DNA of 64,000 nucleotides from Anthonomus grandis grandis (lineage: Eukaryota > Arthropoda > Insecta > Coleoptera > Curculionidae): positions 33,170,001 through 33,234,000 of the forward strand of contig NC_065551.1 of the NCBI RefSeq assembly GCF_022605725.1, in the 5' to 3' direction. The notes below the pieces were generated by a model. It had not been told where the DNA came from. It saw nothing but the letters and a program-made list of their open reading frames with translations, and did not search any database. This document shows positions 12,511 through 23,029 of this stretch, piece after piece (positions within the stretch are counted from its first letter, which is position 1; the number at the start of each line of letters is the position of its first letter). A program made the position numbers and the translations under genes.

Positions 12511-13548
12511 TATTAAATATAAATATTATATATAAAATATTTTCCTTAAATTAAAAAAAATATTTTTTTTTTGAGCACGTTGAATTTTGAAATTTTGGAA
12601 TTTATTAAAAAAATCGTAAATTCTTTGACAAATCTATGAAATTATTAAAATGTTAAGATTTTATTTAATGAATATATTTAATAAATATTTGTATTTTCTA
12701 AAATTTTGGAAAAAAATATAAGGGATATATTTTAAAATTTGAATTTTTTGGTCATTTTATCAAAAAAAAATATCTAGTTTTAGATAAATAAATATTTGGT
12801 CGATTAAAAAATATCAATTTTTATCGAAAGAATCCCAAACATCCAAACTGGAAAAAGACCAAAAAAAATTTACTATAAATCCAATATTTTATTAAAATGT
12901 ATTTTTTGCAAATCAAAATTTAAAACAATCGAATATAAATGTGCTACATTCGGAAAATATTTAAAAAGAAAATAATTATTGTCAAACTTTGTAAAACGAT
13001 TATAGAGAGTTTCCTCCATTATACCAAAGATTCTCACATATCATCACAAGATCGTACATCATTTAATTTTAACAATCTTATTCAAAATTTTTGGAAATTT
13101 CTGTTATTTCCACAAACCTGTAAAATTCATCGACAAAAAAAATCCATAAAACTGGGAAAAAATATTTTCATTAAATTATAACAGAAAATTAATATTCAAG
13201 TACCACATTAAAATAAAATTTGAAAAACTTCTGTAAAATGCCATTTTTTCATTTTATAATATTTGCTTCCTAGTTTCCATAATTTTTGCCTTTTTTTATA
13301 CTTTTCCACACATTTTATTATTTTGTAGTTGCGATATTTTTACAAAGATAATGTCCCTTTTGCAGTATGCCTCAATAAAATTAACGTTTTATATTAGAAG
13401 AGCCACATTTGTAAGGGAAAACTAGTTTCTCAATAAAACACGTACATATATATGTGACAAAACTATGTATAAACATGTAATTTCTGTATACTAGTCATAT
13501 AGTATAGTAGGTGCTAGTTTTATGCCCAATTAAAGCCAACATGTCGAA
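12511..13548. other. AT-rich upstream region of gene 1
   Basis: Low-complexity A/T sequence with only chance frames (for example 12939-13181). Parts resemble 22.58-22.92 kb, so the repeat background may be shared with the duplicated flank. No TATA box or initiator can be assigned with confidence, though the gene 1 promoter or 5' exon boundary may lie near its end. Confidence 0.4.
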
Positions 13549-13609
13549 GTGTTTCTAGTGCAAAAAGACTGTGAACTAGGGACGTTATTTTTGTCAAAAA
13601 CAAAAGTGT

Positions 13610-14470
13610 ATGGTGCAGTGCATGAACACACTCAAGACCTACCTTTCCACCCTCACCATCCAATCACTGACTATCTTCCTTGGATTCCAGATGCACGGGT
13701 CTGCCGGTCTACACTCCGCCATGGCGATCAAACGCCAAAGGCGTCGCAGGGAGCAGGAGGCGAAAAAACGCGCTATGGAACGTAGACTCTCCTCAAAAAC
13801 CATTAGTGTAGACAGCATGGAACATTTGCCGCCGAGGAGAATCAGTTTTCATCAAGCGGAAAGTTACCAGGTCACCTCCATAGGACTTTTACATATCGGA
13901 GTATGTTTCTTCGTGCTCGGGTTGTTCCTTATCGGATCCGGACTGTTGCCGGACGATTTGCTCTCGTGGAAAACCGGAGGATGGTGGAACGAGTTAACTA
14001 TGACAGGAATATTCGTAACCGCCGTGGGATTATTGCTGATCGGACTGAATAAGATCGTGAGCCGTAGGGAGGAGCAGGAGTTGCAAGAGTACGTGCGTAG
14101 CCAATTAACCAGGTCAAGGAGTGGCCACAGGTTGGAGCGAGACGTGGAAACTGGTTGTCTCACCACAAAACACCATAAAAGACTATTGGAGAAACAGAGA
14201 GAGGACAAGAAGCTCGAGAGTACCGAGTTAGCCTCAATACATTCTCCAACTTCTAAAGCAGCTCCCGTTACTGTACTGAATGGTGAGGCACAACTGGAAA
14301 AGATCTTGGAGGAGGATATGGAGAGGTGCGAAATGGAGGTAAAGGCTCTAGAGTTGAGGGAGACGATTTCGACTACGACTACTGCCAGTGTGAGCCCGGG
14401 GACCCCGTCGGAGTCCAGGGAATTGATAGCCAATGGGAGACAGTACAGTTTTAACTCCAGACAGTACTAA
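13610..14470 (+). CDS. Gene 1 (copy A): two-TM membrane protein
   Basis: A single open frame of 286 codons from the first ATG. Two later in-frame ATGs are attractive: 13691, right after TTGGATTCCAG (a possible acceptor), and 13721, in a strong GCCATGG context, giving 249 residues. I favour 13691 or 13721. Seen in the 286-residue frame: a basic cluster KRQRRRREQEAKKRAMERR (about 41-59); TM1 at about 90-113 (rich in G, L, F); a loop with GGWWNE; TM2 at about 130-150; then a charged tail with probable helix/coiled-coil (about 195-250) and a Ser/Thr-rich C-terminus ending in RQYSFNSRQY. The layout suggests a two-pass protein with both ends cytosolic, basic residues flanking TM1 on the inside. I do not recognise the family; the two-pass layout recalls TMEM200-type proteins only loosely. 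The hairpin aligns with that of gene 2 at 43 kb, so the two are likely paralogues. Its 3' half is duplicated twice downstream. Function unknown. Confidence 0.75.
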   Translation: MVQCMNTLKTYLSTLTIQSLTIFLGFQMHGSAGLHSAMAIKRQRRRREQEAKKRAMERRLSSKTISVDSMEHLPPRRISFHQAESYQVTSIGLLHIGVCFFVLGLFLIGSGLLPDDLLSWKTGGWWNELTMTGIFVTAVGLLLIGLNKIVSRREEQELQEYVRSQLTRSRSGHRLERDVETGCLTTKHHKRLLEKQREDKKLESTELASIHSPTSKAAPVTVLNGEAQLEKILEEDMERCEMEVKALELRETISTTTTASVSPGTPSESRELIANGRQYSFNSRQY

Positions 14471-15095
14471 AGAGGTTTATGTCACGAGTACCAGTTCGGA
14501 CCATATTATAATATTTAAGGCATTTAGAGCTTTGCCTAAATAGGCTCAATTAGTCGATATTTTACTTGTTTTACTCTCTATAGTCTTTATTTACGTGTAA
14601 ATTCGAAGGAATATCTTACGTCCATGCTTTAGAGCTACTCTGATCTCTCATTTAGTCTAGCTTAGTAGCGTTTAAGTACAGGGTCACTTATATGACGGAT
14701 TTGATAAGGAAATTGTGCTGTCTAGTGTGACAGTTAACTGGGTTTTCTTGCATAAGTTATCTGACTCGCTGTCAAGAATATTTAATAATTTTTTTGTACT
14801 AATTCTTAAAAATCACTTAAATTTCCGATAAAGTTGAGGATTTTTTGAAAAGTCTTGTACACAGTTTAATATTAACAAGATTTCACTTTTTGAGTAAGTT
14901 TAAAATTGAACAGGTGTGTATTTTGGTGTTTCTGAAACATTGGAAACCGCGACAGCTTACTGAAATGATAATAATTGGAAATTTTGCATTTTTTTAAACT
15001 TTTAAAATTTACCTGAATTTTCAAAAAATTTGCAAAATTTTCTATGTGTGTGTCTGCGTATGTGTGTGTGTGTGTCTTTCTATTTCGCTCTCTCT
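14471..15095 (+). other. Gene 1 3' UTR and downstream flank
   Basis: This sequence is nearly identical after copy B (17177 on) and slightly diverged after copy C (19534 on), with an old relic at 23.29-23.52 kb. No clear AATAAA lies close to the stop. A TG-repeat and a CT-rich stretch near 15045-15095 mark its end. Part is presumably 3' UTR. Confidence 0.5.
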
Positions 15096-15143
15096 CAACT
15101 GCCTGGAAGAAATATATAATTATTTAGTAATTCTAGGCAGTTG
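15096..15143. repeat. CTGCCTGGAA hairpin repeat (flank A)
   Basis: Imperfect inverted repeat: CAACTGCCTGGAA at the left, TTCTAGGCAGTTG at the right, 22 nt apart. It is the same element as the perfect versions at 20140 and 21474. A truncated second copy starts at 15447 within the same flank. Confidence 0.75.
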
Positions 15144-15573
15144 ATCGAGTAATACTTTAAATCCTTTTTAAAATTTCAAGAAGAAAATAGAAAGAAAAAA
15201 ATTATAAAAATTACGTGTCTTGCCTTAAAAATGTAAGAAATTAAAAAAAAATTATTGTCTTTTAAAACAAAAAATTTAAGCATTATCAAACAATTAAAAA
15301 CTTTGAGTTCTGAATATTTGTATTTTGCAATTTTCCAAAGTTAGAATCTTAAAACTTACCTGAATCCTCAAAAAATTCAATATATTTTTTTAAATTTTGT
15401 GTCTCTGTGCGTATGTATGTATGTGTCTTTTTATTTCGCTCTCTCTCAACTGCCTGGAAAAAATATATAATTATTGACTAATTCCAGACTCTAGAAGGAA
15501 ATAGAGATCTATGCTTCAAAACACAGTTCTCTCTCTTAACTACGTGACAGAAATAAACAGGGTGTCCTCAAAT

Positions 15574-16000
15574 TAGACGTCAATATTTCAACCACGTATT
15601 CCATGACATAAAGAGTGGTTAAAATTTAATATAAAGTATGGTCCAAAACGTTTTAGTTTTCAAGATACAAGTTGATAAAGATGAAGATGAACACGTAAAG
15701 ATAAAAATCTTTACGTGTTCTTTCGAAACACGTAAAGATTTTTAATTAAAACTTGGTACGGTGTTAAGTCTTAAAGTTTTTATGCTCTATTTAACAAATT
15801 AAAACGTAGTATTGGATTGTCTTCAGGAAAGAGTAACACAGGGAGGGCGTTGGTAAAATTTTACCCAAATGTGTTTGGCGATTTTTCGTAATTTGAGTCA
15901 GAAAATTTGAAAATCTGGAGTTTTTTAAGTAAATAAGGTACTCTTGTCGCACCTTGCTGGAACTCGCCGTTTTCGAGAAAAACGTTTTTGATAATTCCAT
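15574..16000. mobile_element. MITE-like element, right end missing
   Basis: Starts just after ACAGGGTGTCC with TAGACGTCAATATTTCAACC (15574 on), which is the left terminal repeat of the more complete copy at 20920-21410. The body matches that copy until about 15995, where the sequence departs before the right terminal repeat. It contains a perfect hairpin at 15689-15720. The minus-strand frame over 15791-16000 is repeated in copy B and looks incidental. Confidence 0.6.
15689..15720. repeat. Perfect 14-bp inverted repeat with 4-nt loop
   Basis: GAACACGTAAAGAT, then AAAA, then ATCTTTACGTGTTC. It is also present in flank B at 18046-18077 but replaced in flank C. As DNA it could extrude a cruciform; as RNA it would be a stable short hairpin. 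It resembles a simple terminator-like stem only by chance in a eukaryote. Confidence 0.8.
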
Positions 16001-16590
16001 TACAAATCTTTTAGAATATTTTAGAATATATGAAACAAATATTTTAGAATTGGGGGAATGCTAGAAAACAAATTTCCAAAATTAAAAAAAAAATGAATAA
16101 AACCGTAGGAGTTTACAGAATTATTCAGAAATTTCGAAACTATTTAAAATTGTATGGAGTTTTTAACATTCTTAACATAATTCTGCCATTTGAGGATATT
16201 TTTTCCCAGAGTTATCGAACATTTTCCGATTTTAAACTTTACAATTTCAAAATTGAATTAAATAAAGAATTTCTTTTAAATTAATAGAAAGTTTTCAAAA
16301 ACTTCATAAAAAACAATCTTAAAAAAGATATACAAGTTTATATTTTTTGGAAACTATTTATTTTGCAATGAATTAAAGGGTGGATGGATAATGACTTGCC
16401 CTCTGTTGATTTGCCCAGTAACGCACGTTCATTCTTGAGCTAATCACTGGCTTCTGAGGCACATTCTGAGAAAACTGCTTTGAGTTTCTAAATGAAACTT
16501 TCAGTAAAATATTTAAAAGATTTTCCCCTAATGACTTTGTTAAGGACTCAAAATGATTTATTCAAAATTTTCTGAGTTATTAGGTCCGGT
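16001..16590. other. Flank between copy A and copy B
   Basis: Nearly identical to 18358-18947. The plus-strand frame at 16093-16284 is repeated at 18450-18641 without change. It has a lysine/phenylalanine-rich composition expected from A/T-rich DNA, and its diverged relic at 23.03-23.25 kb does not keep it open, so I do not call it a gene. Confidence 0.6.
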
Positions 16591-16593
16591 CTC

Positions 16594-17176
16594 AAGTTAC
16601 CAGGTCACTTCCATAAGACTTTTAGATGTCGCAGTATGTTTCTTCGTGCTCGAGTTGTTTCTTATCGGGTCTGGATTGTTGCTTGATGATTTCCTCCCAT
16701 GGAAAATCTAGAACGAGTTGACTATCACAAAAATATCCGTTACCGCCGTGCGATTATTATTGATCGAATTGTTTGGGGAACAAGAGTTGAAAGAGTACGT
16801 GCCTATCCAACTGACCAGATCGAGGAGCGGCTACAGGTTAGAGCGAGACGTGGAAACTGGTTGTCTCACCACAAAACACCATAAAAGACTATTGGAGAAA
16901 CAGAGAGAGGACAAGAAGCTCGAGAGTACCGAGTTAGCCTCAATACATTCTCCAACTTCTAAAGCAGCTCCTGTTACTGTACTGAATGGTGAGGCACAAC
17001 TGGAAAAGATCTTGGAGGAGGATATGGAGAGGTGCGAAATGGAGGTTAAAGCTCTAGAGTTGAGGGAGACGATTTCGACTACGACTACTGCCAGTGTGAG
17101 CCCGGGGACCCCGTCGGAGTCCAGGGAATTGATAGCCAATGGGAGACAGTACAGTTTTAACTCCAGACAGTACTAA
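16594..17176 (+). pseudogene. Gene 1 duplicate B, recombinant and nonsense-mutated
   Basis: Homology to copy A begins at AAGTTACCAGGTCAC (16594), inside the sequence just before TM1; the basic N-terminus is absent. The head (to about 16840) is C-like, with many replacements relative to A. The tail and 3' flank are A-like. Where copy C reads P-W-K-I-W-N-E, copy B has TAG in place of TGG (16710-16712), so translation through TM1 stops before TM2. The frame after this stop can still be opened from an ATG at 16718, giving 152 residues with a damaged TM2. Offset to copy C is 2357 bp and to A 2706 bp. Confidence 0.85.
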
Positions 17177-18947
17177 AGAGGTTTATGTCACGAGTACCAG
17201 TTCGGACCATATTATAATATTTAAGGCATTTAGAGCTTTGCCTAAATAGGCTCAATTAGTCGATATTTTACTTGTTTTACTCTCTATAGTCTTTATTTAC
17301 GTGTAAATTCGAAGGAATATCTTACGTCCATGCTTTAGAGCTACTCTGATCTCTCATTTAGTCTAGCTTAGTAGCGTTTAAGTACAGGGTCACTTATATG
17401 ACGGATTTGATAAGGAAATTGTGCTGTCTAGTGTGACAGTTAACTGGGTTTTCTTGCATAAGTTATCTGACTCGCTGTCAAGAATATTTAATAATTTTTT
17501 TGTACTAATTCTTAAAAATCACTTAAATTTCCGATAAAGTTGAGGATTTTTTGAAAAGTCTTGTACACAGTTTAATATTAACAAGATTTCACTTTTTGAG
17601 TAAGTTTAAAATTGAACAGGTGTGTATTTTGGTGTTTCTGAAACATTGGAAACCGCGACAGCTTACTGAAATGATAATAATTGGAAATTTTGCATTTTTT
17701 TAAACTTTTAAAATTTACCTGAATTTTCAAAAAATTTGCAAAATTTTCTATGTGTGTGTCTGCGTATGTGTGTGTGTGTGTGTCTTTCTATTTCGCTCTC
17801 TCTCAACTGCCTGGAAGAAATATATAATTATTGACTAATTCCAGACTCTAGAAGGAAATAGAGATCTATGCTTCAAAACACAGTTCTCTCTCTTAACTAC
17901 GTGACAGAAATAAACAGGGTGTCCTCAAATTAGACGTCAATATTTCAACCACGTATTCCATGACATAAAGAGTGGTTAAAATTTAATATAAAGTATGGTC
18001 CAAAACGTTTTAGTTTTCAAGATACAAGTTGATAAAGATGAAGATGAACACGTAAAGATAAAAATCTTTACGTGTTCTTTCGAAACACGTAAAGATTTTT
18101 AATTAAAACTTGGTACGGTGTTAAGTCTTAAAGTTTTTATGCTCTATTTAACAAATTAAAACGTAATATTGGATTGTCTTCAGGAAAGAGTAACACAGGG
18201 AGGGCGTTGGAAAAATTTTACCCAAATGTGTTTGGCGATTTTTCGTAATTTGAGTCAGAAAATTTAAAAATCTGGAGTTTTTTAAGTAAATAAGGTACTC
18301 TTGTCGCACCTTGCTGGAACTCGCCGTTTTCGAGAAAAACGTTTTTGATAATTCCATTACAAATCTTTTAGAATATTTTAGAATATATGAAACAAATATT
18401 TTAGAATTGGGGGAATGCTAGAAAACAAATTTCCAAAATTTAAAAAAAAATGAATAAAACCGTAGGAGTTTACAGAATTATTCAGAAATTTCGAAACTAT
18501 TTAAAATTGTATGGAGTTTTTAACATTCTTAACATAATTCTGCCATTTGAGGATATTTTTTCCCAGAGTTATCGAACATTTTCCGATTTTAAACTTTACA
18601 ATTTCAAAATTGAATTAAATAAAGAATTTCTTTTAAATTAATAGAAAGTTTTCAAAAACTTCATAAAAAACAATCTTAAAAAAGATATACAAGTTTATAT
18701 TTTTTGGAAACTATTTATTTTGCAATGAATTAAAGGGTGGATGGATAATGACTTGCCCTCTGTTGATTTGCCCAGTAACGCACGTTCATTCTTGAGCTAA
18801 TCACTGGCTTCTGAGGCACATTCTGAGAAAACTGCTTTGAGTTTCTAAATGAAACTTTCAGTAAAATATTTAAAAGATTTTCCCCTAATGACTTTGTTAA
18901 GGACTCAAAATGATTTATTCAAAATTTTCTGAGTTATTAGGTCCGGT
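17177..18947. repeat. Duplicated flank B
   Basis: Repeats flank A (14471-16590) almost base for base, except that 351 bp between two CAACTGCCTGGAA copies (15096 and 15447 in A) are gone, leaving one at about 17806, and a TG microsatellite is 2 bp longer. It includes the right-truncated MITE-like element and the 18046-18077 hairpin. Confidence 0.85.
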
Positions 18948-19533
18948 CTCAAGTTACCAGGTCACTTCCATAAGACTTTTAGATGTCGCAGTATGTTTCT
19001 TCGTGCTCGAGTTGTTTCTTACCGGGTCTGGATTGTTGCTTGATGATTTCCTCCCATGGAAAATCTGGAACGAGTTGACTATCACAAAAATATCCGTTAC
19101 CGCCGTGCGATTATTATTGATCGAATTGTTTGGGGAACAAGAGTTGAAAGAGTACGTGCCTATCCAACTGACCAGATCGAGGAGCGGCTACAGGTTGGAG
19201 CGAGACGTGGAAACTGGTTGTCTCACCACAAAACACCATAAAAGACTATTGGAGAAACAGAGAGAGGACAAGAAGCTCGAGAGTACCGAGTTAGCCTCAA
19301 TACATTCTCCAACTTCTAAAGCAGCCCCTGTTACTATACTGAATGGTGAGGCACAACTGGAAAAGATCTTGGAGGAGGATATGGAGAGGTGCGAAATGGA
19401 GGTAAAGGCTCTAGAGTTGAGGGAGACGATTTCGACTACGACTACTGCCAGTGTGAGCCCGGGGACCCCGTCGGAGTCCAGGGAATTGATAGCCAATGGG
19501 AGACAGTACAGTTTTAACTCCAGACAGTACTAA
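18910..19533 (+). pseudogene. Gene 1 duplicate C, open but membrane-impaired
   Basis: An open frame of 207 codons. The first 15 residues come from unrelated flank; gene 1 homology starts at S-Y-Q-V-T-S. Compared with A, charged residues have entered both hydrophobic segments (LLDVAVCFFVLELFL in TM1; VTAVRLLLIELF in TM2), GGWW is deleted, and the NKIVSRREEQ linker is shortened. From LERDVETG onward the protein is nearly identical to A. The basic N-terminus is missing. It may be a pseudogene kept open by recent recombination with A, or a young truncated paralogue making only the cytosolic tail. I favour pseudogene. Confidence 0.65.
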
Positions 19534-20919
19534 AGAGGTTTATGTCACAGATACCAGTTCGGACCATATTATAATATTTAAGGCATTTAGAGCTTTGCCT
19601 AAATAGGCTCAATTAGTCGATATTTTACTTGTTTTACTCTCTATAGTCTGTCTTTGTTTACGTGTAAATTCGAAGGAATATCTTACGTCCATGCTTTAAA
19701 GCTACTCTGATCTCTCATGTAGTCTAGCTTAGTAGCGTTTAAGTACAGGGTCACTTATATGACGGATTTGATAAGGAAATTGTGCTATCTAGTGCGACAG
19801 TTAACTGGATTTTCTTGCATAAGTTATCTGACTTGCTGTCAAGAATATTTAATAATTTTTTTGTACTAATTCTTAAAAATCACTTAAATTTCCGATCAAG
19901 TTGAGGATTTTTTGAAAAGTCTTGTACACAGTTTAATATCAACAAAATTTTACTTCTTGAATAAGTTTAAAATTGAACAAGTCTGTATTTTGGTGTTTCT
20001 GAAACATTGGAAATAGTTTACTGACATAATATTAATTGGAAATTTTGCATTTTTTCAAACTTCTATAAAATTTACCTGAATTTTCAAAAAAATTGCAAAA
20101 ATTTTCTATGTGTGTGTGTCCTTCTATCTCGCTCTTTCTCAACTGCCTGGAAGAAATATATAATTATTTACTAATTCCAGGCAGTTGATCGAGTCATACT
20201 TCAAATTCTTTTTAAAATTTCAAGAAGAAAATAGAAAAAAAAATTATAAAAATTACGCCTCTTGCCTTAAAAATGTAAGAAATTAAAAAAAAATTATTGT
20301 CTTTTAAAACAAAAAATTGAATAAATCTTTGCCTTATTATTTTTAGAAAATATGAAAAAGCCATTTAGAATATTCAATTTTTTTTTTATTATTATACATT
20401 CTTAGATATCTAAGAAATTTCCAAACACACAAATTTAATCAGTTTTTTTAACGTTATTTAATAAATAAAAAATCTAAATTTAGTCTTAAAGAAATCAAAA
20501 TAGAAAACGCCTAAAAAACTCAAAAATACAAAAAAATTATTTCTATGACAAAAAAAATTTCTAAAGGATATTTGTATATTAATTTATTCGAAAAATACAT
20601 AAGTCCCTTGATAAATCTACAAAAAATATAAATATTATCAAAAAATTAAAAACTTTGAGTTCTGAATATTTGTATTTTGCAATTTTCCAAAGTTGGAATC
20701 TCAAAATTTACCTGAATCCTCAAAAAATTCAATATATTTTTTTAAATTTTGTGTCTCTGTGCGTGTGTATGTTTGTGTCTTTTTATTTCGCTCTCTCTCA
20801 ACTGCCTGAAAAAAATATATAATTATTGACTAATTCCAGACTCTAAAAGGAAATAGAAAGATAAACAGGCTCTATGCTCTTAACTACGTGTGGAAGAAAT
20901 AAACAGGGTGTGTTCAAAT
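19534..20919. repeat. Flank C, long version
   Basis: Matches flank A with scattered substitutions and a further roughly 300-bp A/T-rich insertion (about 20330-20640) relative to A. It includes a perfect CTGCCTGG hairpin at 20140-20187. That flank C differs more from A than flank B does supports B's tail and 3' flank coming from A. Confidence 0.75.
20140..20187. repeat. Perfect CTGCCTGGAA hairpin repeat
   Basis: CAACTGCCTGGAA and TTCCAGGCAGTTG are exact reverse complements separated by 22 nt. The same 48-bp unit recurs at 21474-21521 and imperfectly at 15096-15143; half-copies occur at 15447, 17806 and 20799. It behaves as a small mobile palindrome. Confidence 0.85.
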
Positions 20920-21410
20920 TAGACGTCAATTTTTCAACCACGTATTAGATGACACAAAAAAAGGTTAAAATTTAATATAAAGTATGGTCCAAAACGTTTT
21001 AGTTTTCAAGATACAAGGTGTTAAAGATGAAGAGGTGATGGTGCTTTTGTATATATTTTCGAAACACGTAAAGATTTTTGAATAAAACTTGGCACAGTTT
21101 GAAGTCTTAAAGTTTGTATGCTCTATTTAACGAATTAAAACGTAGTATTGGATTTCTTTAGGAAAGAGTGACACAGGGAGGACGTGGGAAAAAATTTGCC
21201 TCAAATTTGTTGTTTTTTGGCAATATTTCGTAATTTGGGTCACAAAATTTAAAAATCTGGAGTTTTTTAAGTAAATAAAGTACTTTTATCGCACCTTGCT
21301 GGAACTCGCCGTTTTCGAGAAAAACGTTTTTGAAACTTTCATTACAAATTAATTTTTTTGTTTTACCTCGTTTTGGGCCATAGAATACGTGGTTAAAATA
21401 TTGACGTCTA
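20920..21410. mobile_element. MITE-like element with about 27-bp terminal inverted repeats
   Basis: Left end TAGACGTCAATTTTTCAACC (from 20920), preceded by ACAGGGTGTG. The right end, 21384-21410, is its reverse complement with two or three mismatches (AATACGTGGTTAAAATATTG then ACGTCTA). The length is about 490 bp and there is no transposase. Right-truncated relatives lie in flanks A and B. The minus-strand frame at 21158-21439 spans it and is not considered a gene. Confidence 0.75.
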
Positions 21411-21473
21411 AAATTTACCTGAATCTTCAAAAACTTCAAAAAAATTGCAAAATGTGTGTGTCCTTCTCTCTCT

Positions 21474-21521
21474 CAACTGCCTGGAAGAAATATATAACTA
21501 TTTACTAATTCCAGGCAGTTG
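21474..21521. repeat. Perfect CTGCCTGGAA hairpin repeat, second copy
   Basis: Same arms and spacing as 20140-20187, with one change in the loop (ATATAACTA versus ATATAATTA). Confidence 0.85.
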
Positions 21522-22144
21522 ATCGAGTCACACTTCTAATCCTCTTTAAAAATTCAAGAAGAAAATTAAAAATTAATAAAAATATATAAATTACGTCTAT
21601 TGCCTTAAAAATGTAAGATATTAAAGATTCTTTTATTGCCTTTCAAAACTTGTATAAATGTTTGCCGTAATATTTTTAAAAAAATATGAAAAAGTCATTT
21701 AGAATATTCAGTTTTTTTTTTTGAAAACATATTCAGAAATTTGTTAAATTTTGGAAAATAGTATATTTCAATTTGTTTTAATAAATAAAAAATTATAAAT
21801 TTGTTCTCAAAAAAATCAAAGTTTCAAAATAGAAAACGCCTAGAAATTTCAAAAATTCAAAAAAGAAATAATTATAACTGAAAAAAGTTCTAAAGAATTG
21901 AGCTTTAAAAAAAAAAACTAAAACTTTGTAAGCGTTCTTCTTTTCAGAAATTTCATGTTTTTTTGGGTTCAATAAATTTTAAGTATCTTACGAATGAATT
22001 TATTTTGTATATAATCAATATGCAATTTTTCAAAAGTGTATTGGTATTTAAATTTTTGTTTCTTAGTTTTTATATCTATAAAGAAAAACTAGAAAAAAAA
22101 TATTTTAAACCATAAATCATAGGCCTGGAAGTTTCTTAAAATTT
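21522..22144. other. AT-rich spacer, no gene seen
   Basis: Includes another copy of the GAAAACGCCTAGAAA old repeat near 21830. No credible frame. Confidence 0.45.
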
Positions 22145-22330
22145 TAATAATAATAATAATCTTTATTTAGCATAAATAGCTACAAACAAAAACAAAAAAT
22201 TGCCCCAAAACTTAATAAAAATAAACATACATATAATATTAATAATAATGTTCATAAACCTAATTCAACAACATATTTAGTTAGCAAGAGTACCATAAAT
22301 CATTGAATAAAGTAAAATAAAAAATACGTC
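22145..22330 (-). mobile_element. 3' end of a non-LTR retrotransposon
   Basis: AATAATAATAATCTTTATTT followed by AGCATAAATAGCTAC resembles the 3' end at 10.24-10.30 kb (TTTATTTAGCTTAATAGCTAC). It is a minus-strand insertion carrying only non-coding 3' sequence; reverse transcription evidently stopped early. Confidence 0.6.
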
Positions 22331-23025
22331 TACTGCCTTATGTATGAAAAAATTAACATTAACAATTATAAATTATTTTCCTCAAATTACAAAAATATAA
22401 TTTTTGAAAAATTGGAAAAATAATTGAAAATATTTTTTTTTTCGAAAAAGTTGAAATTTGCAGTTGTAATTCTGTTAATATATAAAATTATAAAAAATAA
22501 AAAAATTATCAAAACTTGATTTAAAATGTTGAATTGTGAACATAGCTATTTGGGAATTTGTTAATTGATGGAATTTTGAAAATAATTATACGTGCATATT
22601 TTAAGACTTTTAAAGTTCAATCCTTGAAATTCCATTTTTTTTCCAGCAAATATTGTCAAAAAAAATTGATAAAAAATACCTACTTTTAGGTAAAAAAATA
22701 TTTATTCAAGTAGAAAATTCTAAATTTCTACTCCCAAATGTCAAAGTGGAAAAGGGCAAAAAAAATTGAGAAAAAATTACTAAATGATGAACTTTATGCT
22801 TTTGCAATTTTCTGATTAAAGATTTACAAAAAACTTAATATTTTCCAAACTTTATAATACAATTATGGAAAATCTAGTTAAAGTATAAGTAGGGAGTTTC
22901 ATAAGCTTCATTAGTTTTATAGGGAATCAATCTTATAATTCTCTCTGAAATTTCTTGAAGGAATAGAAAGAGAAAAAAGCTCTATGCTTTTAAAAAAATA
23001 TTCAACACTTTTACTCTTAATCTGA
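22331..23025. other. AT-rich spacer, no gene seen
   Basis: Low-complexity A/T sequence that partly echoes 12.57-13.05 kb upstream of copy A. No credible frame. Confidence 0.4.
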
Positions 23026-23029
23026 AAAA

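Noticed and set aside
13864..14433. Long minus-strand frame opposite gene 1
   Set aside because: It is the shadow of the gene 1 coding sequence and recurs opposite B and C for the same reason.
15689..15720. Intrinsic (bacterial-type) terminator
   Set aside because: A strong hairpin, but the genome is eukaryotic and the structure sits in a MITE-like repeat.
16093..16284. 63-codon frame repeated identically at 18450-18641
   Set aside because: Identity follows from the recent segmental duplication; the older relic at 23.03-23.25 kb does not preserve it and there is no recognisable feature.
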